DNA from: Treponema sp. C6A8 | GTDB taxonomy: Bacteria > Spirochaetota > Spirochaetia > Treponematales > Treponemataceae | Length of the DNA stretch: 64,000 nucleotides | Direction of reading: 5' to 3' | Assembly (NCBI RefSeq): GCF_000619925.1 | Contig: NZ_JHVB01000010.1 | Coordinates: 41,297 to 105,296, forward strand | Shown: positions 58,354 to 64,000 of the stretch, in pieces | How positions within the stretch are numbered: the stretch's first letter is position 1 | Layout of the letters: each line of letters begins with the position of its first letter | Position numbers and translations under genes: made by a program | Notes under the pieces: model-generated | Databases searched by the model: none | Seen by the model: the letters and a program-made list of their open reading frames with translations, nothing else | What the model was told of the DNA's origin: nothing

Positions 58354-59045
58354 AATTAAAAATGCGCTTTGTAAAAAAAATGCTCATTTTTGCGGCTCTT
58401 GCCCTTAATTTTTCACTTATTCTGGCTCAGAGTCCTGTTAATCTCAGAACGATAAGGTTTGCTGTATGGGCGGAACTTGATGCCTATCCCGGGCTTTATG
58501 AAAAAAGTGATGATATGCTTTCTTATACTCGAACCCGAATTAAAGACTTGAGCGAGTTTTTAATGGAAGGAATGGTTTACGGCTGGAAGTTTGTTTACAC
58601 TCCTTCGGATAAAGTTCGCAGAGTAGAGGAGTATCTGGAAGTTATTCCTGAGCTTGCATTTACTGAACAGGATAAAGCAAAAATTCGATATTCGGATCAG
58701 TTTTTTGAAGAAAATAAGGTTACTGTCTGGTGCGAGTACGAACGCACTGATTATCAGATTCAGAATTATAAGCTCTGGAGCGGAATTCAAAATTCTGTGA
58801 TTAAGGGACGTGGACTTGGAAAGATTTCTGACGGTTTTGAGGGAATTGAAAATGCAGCAAAAAATGCCTTAAAAGAAGCTGTTCGTGCCCGCTACCGTGC
58901 GGAAATCAAAAATAAACCCAAGGAAATTTCCGGTTCGGTCTTAATCAGAAATCCTCCTCTTGTTGGAATTACAGAAGGGCAATATGCGATATTTCTTGAT
59001 TTTTTCCTAGAACGCGATAGAATAATTAAGTATACAACGTACTAA
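58350..59045 (+). CDS. Hypothetical exported protein
   Basis: 231 residues with a signal peptide (MLIFAALALNFSLILAQS, cleavage probably after LAQ). The mature part is charged, with RFAVWAELDAYPGLYEK and GLGKISDGFEGIENAAKNAL, and no catalytic motif. It overlaps the rhomboid gene by 4 nt, so it is translationally coupled and a rhomboid-linked role is possible. Probably periplasmic. Confidence 0.7.
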   Translation: MKLKMRFVKKMLIFAALALNFSLILAQSPVNLRTIRFAVWAELDAYPGLYEKSDDMLSYTRTRIKDLSEFLMEGMVYGWKFVYTPSDKVRRVEEYLEVIPELAFTEQDKAKIRYSDQFFEENKVTVWCEYERTDYQIQNYKLWSGIQNSVIKGRGLGKISDGFEGIENAAKNALKEAVRARYRAEIKNKPKEISGSVLIRNPPLVGITEGQYAIFLDFFLERDRIIKYTTY

Positions 59046-59096
59046 AATACGTAGTTAGCATTTAACAACAATTCAACTATTATTGAGGAGTTTTGC

Positions 59097-59582
59097 ATGA
59101 AAAAATTATTATTAGTTCTTACAACGTTGTTTTTGGTAGCTGGTTCTGTTTTTGCTGATCAGGAAACAGATGAAATCTTTGAAAATATGTCTGCTGAAGA
59201 ACGCTATGAAGAGCAGAAAACAAAAACAATAAAGATTGTTCCTGAAAATCAGCATACTGTAGATAAGAATGCAAAAGTTGAACTTGAATTCAATCCTATG
59301 TACGATGAAGTTCGAGTAACCTATACAACAAGTTTTGCATCATATGATCAGGGTGAAGCAATGAATACTGTTCTTGCAGTTCTCCAGGATTTCCAGAAGG
59401 AGCATGGATATACAAAATATAAATATCTCCAGACTCCAAAGGAAAGCTCTTATATTGATAAGGAAGCTAAACCTAAGAAGAAGTACACTGTTTATTTCTG
59501 CTACGTTCAGATGGTAGAAAAAAGCAATATGAAAACTGTAAAAGGTGCAACTAAAGAGACTTCTGAAGCAGAAGCACAATAA
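59097..59582 (+). CDS. Hypothetical small exported protein
   Basis: 161 residues with a type I signal peptide (MKKLLLVLTTLFLVAGSVFA, cleavage after VFA). The mature protein is acidic at first (DQETDEIFENMSAEERYEEQ) and then has beta-like segments (VELEFNPMYDEVRVTYTTSF). No domain recognised. GAGGAG lies 9 nt before the ATG. It ends just before a strong terminator. Confidence 0.7.
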   Translation: MKKLLLVLTTLFLVAGSVFADQETDEIFENMSAEERYEEQKTKTIKIVPENQHTVDKNAKVELEFNPMYDEVRVTYTTSFASYDQGEAMNTVLAVLQDFQKEHGYTKYKYLQTPKESSYIDKEAKPKKKYTVYFCYVQMVEKSNMKTVKGATKETSEAEAQ

Positions 59583-59626
59583 ACTCCATCTACCTATTCA
59601 GTTTTTATGTGAAATATTGTAGAATA

Positions 59627-59663
59627 AAACCGATAGTCAAAAGGCTGTCGGTTTTATTTTTTA
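59627..59663 (+). terminator. Terminator overlapping a possible pheS promoter
   Basis: AAAACCGATAG (59627-59637) pairs with CTGTCGGTTTT (59646-59656), followed by ATTTTTT. TAGAAT at 59621-59626 looks like a -10 box abutting the stem, so a transcript starting near 59633 would lack half of the first arm and escape termination. pheS begins 15 nt later. Confidence 0.75.
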
Positions 59664-59677
59664 ACAGGATCTAAAAA

Positions 59678-61234
59678 ATGGATATCAAAAACATCATCAA
59701 AAATCTTCATCCGCTTGAAATTAAAGTTTTGCTCAAATACACAGCAAAGGATGAACTTACTTCAGAAAAACTCCAGAAGGAATTGGATTATAAAGAAGGT
59801 CACGCTAACCAGGCATTCAGCTGGCTGGGTGGAAAAGAGCTTCTTAAGGAAATCCGCAGAACTCCTCACACATATTATGAAATCACAGACTTGGGTAAGG
59901 CTCTTGCAAAAACAGGAACTGTTGAAGAGCGCATGGTAAATTACCTTCGCGACAACGGCGCTCACGCTTTGCCGGAAATCGCCGCTGCCCTTGCAATTGA
60001 AAATAAAGACATTGGTTCTGCTTTCGGTCCCCTTTCTAAGGAAGGCGTTCTTAAGATGAATGCAGAAAAGAAGGCTGAATATACAGGTGCTGAACTTCCT
60101 GCACGTGTTACAAAGGCTTCTGAAATTATTAAGAAGGGTGCTGCCGCTACTGACGGAATCTTGAATAAGGATGATTTAAGCGCTGACGAAGTTGAAGTAA
60201 TTTCTACTTTGGCTAAAAAACGTGGTGCCGGAGATTCTCCTTTCAAGATGATAGAACGCGAAACTGTAACTTACAAACTTACAGAAGCCTTTGCAAAGGT
60301 TACTGAAGAACTTAAAAAGGCCGGAATTACTGGTAACGAAATTGGTGAAATCACACCAAAAATGCTTGCAACTGGCGACTGGAAAAACGGTACCTTCCGC
60401 GGTTACAACATTGCTGTTCCTCCTGCTCGTATTATTCCTGGCCGCACAAACCCTTATGTTCAGTTCCTTGAATCTGTAAAAGACAAGCTTTGTTCTCTTG
60501 GTTTTGAAGAGTTTGACGGTCCGCTTGTAGAAACTGAATTCTGGAACGGCGATGCTCTCTTCATGCCTCAGTTCCACGCTGCCCGCGATATTCACGATGT
60601 TTACCGCATCAAAAATCCTACTCACGCAAAATTTATTGAAGAACCATATTTGAGCAACGTTAAGGCTGCCCATGAAACTGGCGGAAATACAGGAAGCCGC
60701 GGATGGAACTACTCTTTTGATAACGAGTTCACACGCCGCCTTATCCTCCGCTCTCAGGGAACTGTTTTGTCAGCTCATCAGCTTCACAAGGCAACAATTC
60801 CTGGAAAATACTTCGGTATTGCCCGCTGTTTCCGCTACGACAAAGTTGATGCAACTCACCTTTCAGACTTCTACCAGACAGAAGGTATTATCGTAGGAAA
60901 GGATGCAAACCTCCGCAACCTTCTTGGTATGCTTAAGATGTTTGCTACAGAAATTGCCGGTGCAACAGAAGTTAAATACGTTCCTGGTTACTTCCCGTTC
61001 ACAGAGCCTTCTATTGAAGTTCACATCAAACACCCTGTTCTGGGCTGGTTCGAACTTGGTGGTTCAGGTATCTTCCGTCCGGAAGTAACCCGCGCAATGG
61101 GAATTGACGTTCCTGTTCTTGCCTGGGGTATCGGTATTGACCGTATGGCTTTGATGGCACTTGGATTGAATGACTTGAGACAGTTGTTCTGTGAGGACAT
61201 CGAACAGGTACGCTTGAGAAAAGCTAAGTTCTAA
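59678..61234 (+). CDS. pheS: Phenylalanyl-tRNA synthetase alpha chain, archaeal/eukaryal-like
   Basis: 518 residues, against roughly 330 in most bacteria. Residues about 1-230 are winged-helix DNA/RNA-binding-like domains (KVLLKYTAKDELTSEKLQKE; HTYYEITDLGKALAKTGTVE). The class II core follows: RDIHDVYRI, VLSAHQLHKATIP (motif 2 zone, then ARCFRYDKVDATHLSDFYQT) and GWFELGGSGIFRPEVTRAMG with WGIGIDRMALMALGLND as motif 3. This long form is known from archaea, eukaryotes and spirochaetes. pheT is not adjacent. It supplies the Phe-tRNA whose shortage the leader at 2897 would sense. Confidence 0.93.
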   Translation: MDIKNIIKNLHPLEIKVLLKYTAKDELTSEKLQKELDYKEGHANQAFSWLGGKELLKEIRRTPHTYYEITDLGKALAKTGTVEERMVNYLRDNGAHALPEIAAALAIENKDIGSAFGPLSKEGVLKMNAEKKAEYTGAELPARVTKASEIIKKGAAATDGILNKDDLSADEVEVISTLAKKRGAGDSPFKMIERETVTYKLTEAFAKVTEELKKAGITGNEIGEITPKMLATGDWKNGTFRGYNIAVPPARIIPGRTNPYVQFLESVKDKLCSLGFEEFDGPLVETEFWNGDALFMPQFHAARDIHDVYRIKNPTHAKFIEEPYLSNVKAAHETGGNTGSRGWNYSFDNEFTRRLILRSQGTVLSAHQLHKATIPGKYFGIARCFRYDKVDATHLSDFYQTEGIIVGKDANLRNLLGMLKMFATEIAGATEVKYVPGYFPFTEPSIEVHIKHPVLGWFELGGSGIFRPEVTRAMGIDVPVLAWGIGIDRMALMALGLNDLRQLFCEDIEQVRLRKAKF

Positions 61235-61240
61235 TAGATG

Positions 61241-61273
61241 AAAAAGACGCTCGGTTGAGCGTCTTTTTTATTT
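61241..61273 (+). terminator. Terminator of pheS
   Basis: AAAAAGACGCTC and GAGCGTCTTTTT form a perfect 12-bp stem around GGTT, followed by T and A. Confidence 0.9.
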
Positions 61274-61313
61274 TAAAAGGTGTGATATAATAAGACAAGA
61301 AAGGGGGTAGGTT

Positions 61314-61544
61314 ATGCGAAAAGAGTTTTGTGAAAAAGACGGTATTCTAATTACATACACAGAAAATGATGTCTGCTTTGAAGATTGTAAGACTGCAGAA
61401 TCCATTTTACTTAAAAATGATGGAACCATAGTACATTCAAATTTTAATGACGATAGAAATTTATTTTTCCAAGAATATTTGAAGAAAATTTATTCTGAAA
61501 TTTCTAATTTTCGAAATCTTGATGATTTGAAACTGCATTCTTAA
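61314..61544 (+). CDS. Small hypothetical protein
   Basis: 76 residues with GGGGG 8 nt before the ATG. Acidic, soluble, with no domain recognised (MRKEFCEKDGILITYTENDV). Its end overlaps the convergent XRE-type repressor gene by 41 bases. A promoter-like GTGATATAATAAGAC lies just upstream. Confidence 0.55.
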   Translation: MRKEFCEKDGILITYTENDVCFEDCKTAESILLKNDGTIVHSNFNDDRNLFFQEYLKKIYSEISNFRNLDDLKLHS

Positions 61545-61878
61545 ATGCTCGGGCAATTTCCAGAAAGTTGTCTAATTGTGTTGAAGAAAGACTGTTTGCG
61601 ATGTTTGTTAGTTCGCGTTTTTGCCAGTCGGATTTTGTGGATTGTTTTGTATTTGGGTTATTTTTATCAATTCCTAAAATAAGATATTCTGTTGTTGTGT
61701 GAAGAACTTCTGCCATTTTTACGGCAACATCAGCGGCGGGGATGGAACCGCGGTAGAGATACATGCTTAATGTACTATTACTTATCCCCACTTTTTGAGC
61801 AAATTCTTTATTTGAAATTTCTTGAAAATTCAATTCATCGATTAATCTCTTTTTGAACTCTTCTTGTAATTTACTCAT
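61504..61878 (-). CDS. XRE-family transcriptional repressor
   Basis: 124 residues. LIDELNFQEISNKEFAQKVG and ISNSTLSMYLYRGSIPAADV form an HTH_3 domain with recognition helix near residues 30-40; KMAEVLHTTTEYLILGID is the usual dimer-side continuation. The C-terminal 45 residues are helical. TACAAT on the minus strand (61890-61885) ends only 6 nt before its ATG and lies inside the palindrome AAATTGTAAACAATTT (61883-61898), so it probably represses itself. Phage-repressor style; target genes unknown. Confidence 0.85.
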   Translation of the reverse strand: MSKLQEEFKKRLIDELNFQEISNKEFAQKVGISNSTLSMYLYRGSIPAADVAVKMAEVLHTTTEYLILGIDKNNPNTKQSTKSDWQKRELTNIANSLSSTQLDNFLEIARAFKNAVSNHQDFEN

Positions 61879-61882
61879 AATT

Positions 61883-61955
61883 AAATTGTAAACAATTTGT
61901 GTAATTGAAATTTGACAGATTATGTTATTGAAGTTAATATTTATGTAATTACATA
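61883..61955. promoter_or_regulatory. Two palindromic operators at the XRE gene
   Basis: AAATTGTAAACAATTT (61883-61898) is a 7-2-7 palindrome over the repressor promoter. TATGTAATTACATA (61942-61955) is a perfect 14-bp palindrome further on, with a half-site ATGTAATTG near 61970. Confidence 0.6.
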
Positions 61956-62139
61956 GTGTTATAAATATGTAATTGAATATGAATTAAAAGTATTTTTTTA
62001 GTTTTTATATTTTCTAGTTTTTTAATTGGCCTAGATATGGACAAAATTAATTCTTTCGAATTTGATTTTTCAGATGAACTTCATAGGTTATTATCTTGAA
62101 GATTAAAATATAGGAGGTAAAAAAAAGAAAAGGGGTTGG

Positions 62140-62158
62140 GTTCTCATTAATTGAGAAC
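62140..62158. promoter_or_regulatory. Inverted repeat upstream of the 62223 gene
   Basis: GTTCTCA and TGAGAAC flank TTAAT (7-5-7). The layout resembles a dimeric repressor site. The rest of 61960-62216 is A/T-rich, with only a 20-codon ORF at 62037-62099 that has no ribosome site. Confidence 0.45.
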
Positions 62159-62222
62159 ATATTAAAAATATTTCATATGAGAAATTAACTAAACGTATGA
62201 TATTTTTTTTGAGAGGTTGATT

Positions 62223-62738
62223 ATGACAGAAAAAATTAATGTTGAGGTTAAAACTTTATTAAATCGTATTCATGCAATTCTTGCGCTTGTGAGTTGGGTG
62301 ATTATTGGTATTTGTGTTTATAACTGGATGAAGGATAGTTGGAAGTATGAAGATTATTCTTGGTTAGGGTTTTTAGTTTGCGGTGTAATAGGCGTTATTA
62401 GGTTATTTATAATTAATGATAAATATGCTTGGCAGGTTGCTACATATGAAGAGATCAAAGCTTTGGAAAGTATGGTTGAATCTAAATTAGAAAAACTTTC
62501 TTGCAATAATATATCTGATGCAGAAGTTACTTCATCTGAAAGTTTAGTAGCAGATGAGAAAAAAGAAGATTCTCTTGAAGAGCTAAAGTCAAGAATTAAC
62601 TCTTTCGATGATTTGTTAGATTTGATTGATGAGCCAAAAATAAAGGAAGAAGCTGAACATATGCGAAAGTTTTATGGAAAAGAAGCTTATGAACATTTTT
62701 TAACAGTAAAGGCTAAACAATTAGGGTTAAAAATATAA
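62223..62738 (+). CDS. Hypothetical membrane protein
   Basis: 171 residues from ATG 62223 with GAGAGG upstream. Two membrane helices (about 13-31, HAILALVSWVIIGICVY, and 46-64, FLVCGVIGVIRLFI) form a hairpin, followed by a long acidic cytoplasmic helix region (ADEKKEDSLEELKSRINSFD). No domain recognised. A/T-rich codon use and position in the repressor/toxin/IS patch mark it as accessory. Confidence 0.6.
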   Translation: MTEKINVEVKTLLNRIHAILALVSWVIIGICVYNWMKDSWKYEDYSWLGFLVCGVIGVIRLFIINDKYAWQVATYEEIKALESMVESKLEKLSCNNISDAEVTSSESLVADEKKEDSLEELKSRINSFDDLLDLIDEPKIKEEAEHMRKFYGKEAYEHFLTVKAKQLGLKI

Positions 62739-62778
62739 TTGATACGAGTTGTTGCATAATGAAATCTTTAATCACTTC

Positions 62779-62850
62779 CCTCTAAGTCTGAGTTTATAGG
62801 GGCGACTGACTTGGAGGCATCACTGTTATGAAAAATTCGTTTTTTCATAA
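62779..62850 (+). other. Two strong stem-loops in the gap before the antitoxin gene
   Basis: CCTCTAAGTC (62779-62788) pairs with GACTTGGAGG (62808-62817), one mismatch, and TTATGAAAAA-TTCGT-TTTTTCATAA (62826-62850) follows. The second resembles a terminator for the membrane-protein gene; the first has no obvious role. Could be a small RNA, but no promoter was fixed. Confidence 0.4.
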
Positions 62851-62912
62851 TGAAGAACTTACCGGATAAATCTGAGGTTGATTTTTTTTAACTCTTTTTT
62901 CGATTATTGTTA

Positions 62913-63212
62913 TTATACATTTACATTATGAGCAATTGGTGTAGGTGTTAATGTATAGCCTATTGCGCGAAGAATTTTGCAGACTGTGGAAAAAGTTGGA
63001 TTTCCATCAGGTGACAAGGCTTTATATAGACCGTCTCTTGTAATGCCAGCTTCTTTAGCGGTTTTAGTCATTCCTCTTGCGCGAGCAACTGTATTTATAG
63101 CACTGAGTAAATCTTCTGGAGTTCCTTCTTTTGCATTGTAATCAAGATATCCTTTCTGAAGTTCTTCTGTATCGAGATATTCTGCCATGTCAAATTCTGT
63201 TAATTTTTCCAT
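62913..63212 (-). CDS. Antitoxin with HTH domain (HigA-like addiction module antidote)
   Basis: 99 residues. EFDMAEYLDTEELQKGYLDY at the start and ITRDGLYKALSPDGNPTFST, with VCKILRAIGYTLTP, are typical of the putative addiction module antidote protein family. The helix-turn-helix (about 50-75) binds the operon operator and the N-terminus neutralises the toxin. It lies 1 nt after the toxin stop; toxin-first order is characteristic of HigBA-type modules. Confidence 0.9.
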   Translation of the reverse strand: MEKLTEFDMAEYLDTEELQKGYLDYNAKEGTPEDLLSAINTVARARGMTKTAKEAGITRDGLYKALSPDGNPTFSTVCKILRAIGYTLTPTPIAHNVNV

Positions 63213-63213
63213 T

Positions 63214-63504
63214 CTAAAACTCCTTAGCCATTTTCTTGGCTGTTTTTATGTCAGAATCTTGTGAGGTTTTATTTCCGCCTACAAGCAGAATTATTATTTT
63301 CTTGCCATCATTTGTAAAATAGACTCGGTATCCTTGACCGACATCAATTCTTAATTCAAATACTCCTTCTCCAACAGTTTTTGAATCACCAAAGTTTCCA
63401 GTTTTCATTCGTTCAAGTCTTTGACCTATCGCGAATTTAGCAGTCTGGTCTTTCAGCTTTTTGAACCATTTTTTGTATGTTTCAGTCTGGAGAATACTGT
63501 ACAT
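63214..63504 (-). CDS. RelE/ParE-family toxin (HigB-like addiction module killer protein)
   Basis: 96 residues. YKKWFKKLKDQTAKFAIGQRLERMKTGNFG, shown here in its family-typical order, leads to GVFELRIDVGQGYRVYF and KIIILLVGGNKTSQDSDIKT, the RelE/ParE fold (segments cut for length). Such toxins cleave mRNA at ribosomes or poison gyrase; the K-S-Q-D-x-D-I-x-x-A end is typical of the HigB-2-like branch. Its promoter contains the perfect palindrome at 63513-63530. Confidence 0.9.
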   Translation of the reverse strand: MYSILQTETYKKWFKKLKDQTAKFAIGQRLERMKTGNFGDSKTVGEGVFELRIDVGQGYRVYFTNDGKKIIILLVGGNKTSQDSDIKTAKKMAKEF

Positions 63505-63512
63505 GCTTTAAT

Positions 63513-63530
63513 TGTATATTATAATATACA
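63513..63530. promoter_or_regulatory. Operator of the toxin-antitoxin operon
   Basis: TGTATATTATAATATACA is a perfect 18-bp palindrome. Its centre supplies the -10 TATAAT, about 13 nt from the toxin ATG, so antitoxin binding would block transcription directly. Confidence 0.7.
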
Positions 63531-63597
63531 GTGATGCAAGTAATTTATTTTTCAGATTATTTGGTAATAAATTGTGATTGAATGATTTTAGATGTGT

Positions 63598-63680
63598 GAG
63601 GCACTGGAAGGGTTGCCGAAGGCAAGGATTTTTGCACGCCTTGGCGGGCAAAAAGACCGAGCGTTAGCGGGCCCTGGAAG
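63598..63680 (+). repeat. GC-rich palindromic repeat, family 2-like, abutting an IS end
   Basis: Hairpins TTGCCGAAGGCAA and TTTTTGC...GCAAAAA with GACCGAGCGTTAGCGGGCC at the end. The layout matches 7541-7665. The IS3-type terminus begins at the next base, so the element inserted at the repeat edge or inside it. Confidence 0.55.
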
Positions 63681-64000
63681 TGAACTGAACCCAATTTTTT
63701 GGACAGTTTTTATGCTACCAGTTTTTCATTACGAACATCAACAGGTGTCCGATAATTAAGGACACCTGAATCTCTTTCATAATTAAAATAATAAATGTAA
63801 TGTTCTAGTTGTTCCAGAAATATTTCAACTGAAGAAAACTTATTAAGATAAAACCATTCTGATTTCAAGGTTCCCCAGAAGTTTTCAATTACTGCATTAT
63901 CAAGGCAGTTTCCTTTTCTGGACATACTTTGTACAGCGCCTTTTTTTCGCAGAAAGTTTTTGTATGAAATATGTCTATAATGCCAGCCATGATCAGAATG
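63681..64000 (-). mobile_element. IS3-family (IS150-like) insertion sequence, one end
   Basis: The terminus TGAACTGAACCCAATTTTTT, followed by GGACA, resembles the IS150-type inverted repeat (TG start, C-C-C, T-rich, GGAC). It lies 29 bp from the transposase stop. The other end is outside the window. Confidence 0.7.
63710..64000 (-). CDS. IS3-family transposase OrfB (5' part off the right edge)
   Basis: The frame is open from the window edge (HSDHGWHY) to the stop at 63710. HSDHG holds the second Asp of the DDE triad and MSRKGNCLDNAVIENFWGTLKSE the catalytic Glu (in ENF); the C-terminal YRTPVDVRNEKLVA closes the rve domain. These are standard IS150-group features. The 97 visible codons look intact; the start and OrfA are beyond the edge. 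It moves the element by cut/copy-and-paste through a circular intermediate (known for IS3). Confidence 0.9.
   Translation of the reverse strand, partial: HSDHGWHYRHISYKNFLRKKGAVQSMSRKGNCLDNAVIENFWGTLKSEWFYLNKFSSVEIFLEQLEHYIYYFNYERDSGVLNYRTPVDVRNEKLVA

Noticed and set aside
62037..62099. 20-codon ORF starting MDKINSFEFDFS
   Set aside because: Too short, no ribosome site and no recognisable feature; mentioned only as content of the gap.
62779..62817. tmRNA-like 5' end, suggested by GGGGCGACTGACTTGG
   Set aside because: No complementary CCA-bearing 3' end or tag reading frame is nearby.
1..64000. CRISPR array, rRNA or tRNA genes
   Set aside because: No regularly spaced direct repeats and no cloverleaf with GTTCRA-type arm were seen on either strand; the repeats found are dispersed and structured.

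Overview
The window looks like a host-associated Treponema-type spirochaete chromosome of moderate, A+T-leaning composition. Pointers are a long archaeal/eukaryal-style PheS, many small treponemal-looking lipoproteins, a RicT/YaaR/bactofilin/M23 envelope cluster, a PilZ protein, a Cache-type chemoreceptor and an NfnAB-type oxidoreductase pair. Both ends are open: a DcuS/CitA-like sensor kinase runs off the left edge (minus strand) and an IS3-family transposase runs off the right edge (minus strand). I saw no rRNA, tRNA or CRISPR array.

Layout. 1-2.6 kb: sensor kinase, then a PQ-loop membrane protein and an SGNH-like protein. 2.8-5 kb: a Phe-rich leader peptide, an attenuator, and a DAHP synthase/prephenate dehydratase fusion. 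5-7.6 kb: an accessory patch with a decayed Rpn nuclease gene, orphan lipoproteins and repeats. 7.7-16 kb: DUF1846 protein, MetH, a stand-alone HAD protein beside a ParB-like/HAD fusion, arginase and acyl-CoA synthetase. 17-22 kb: bioY-ecfA-ecfT behind a BirA-type operator, a RelA/SpoT-domain protein, and the bifunctional BirA itself. 22.2-23.8 kb: a probable modification-dependent restriction enzyme next to an integrase remnant. 23.9-29.9 kb: a CarB-DapF fusion and CarA behind a pyrBI-like leader and attenuator. 30-37 kb: SDR, two solute-binding proteins, MgtC, dicarboxylate symporter, PilZ protein. 37-45.7 kb: Tex, chemoreceptor, NfnA/NfnB, GerMN protein. 45.8-52.8 kb (minus): secreted protein, ProS, methyltransferase, RicT, YaaR, bactofilin, M23 peptidase. 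53-61.2 kb (plus): TatD, Dus, DUF5312-like protein, diguanylate cyclase, rhomboid, two secreted proteins, PheS. 61.3-64 kb: XRE repressor, toxin-antitoxin pair and IS3 element.

The striking theme is RNA-level and repeat-based structure. Two biosynthetic operons carry leader peptides with attenuators: Phe codons before the Phe pathway, and a U-rich tract before car. At least five families of structured intergenic repeats are present. Three of them (about 150 bp; 89 bp; a tandem-hairpin type) show compensatory base changes between copies, which indicates selection or replication as a folded structure. Two of these families tend to lie directly upstream of start codons in sense orientation. One further repeat family has entered carB in frame. 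Several genes have a TATAAT-like box only 5-10 nt from the ATG and no Shine-Dalgarno sequence, suggesting leaderless mRNAs.
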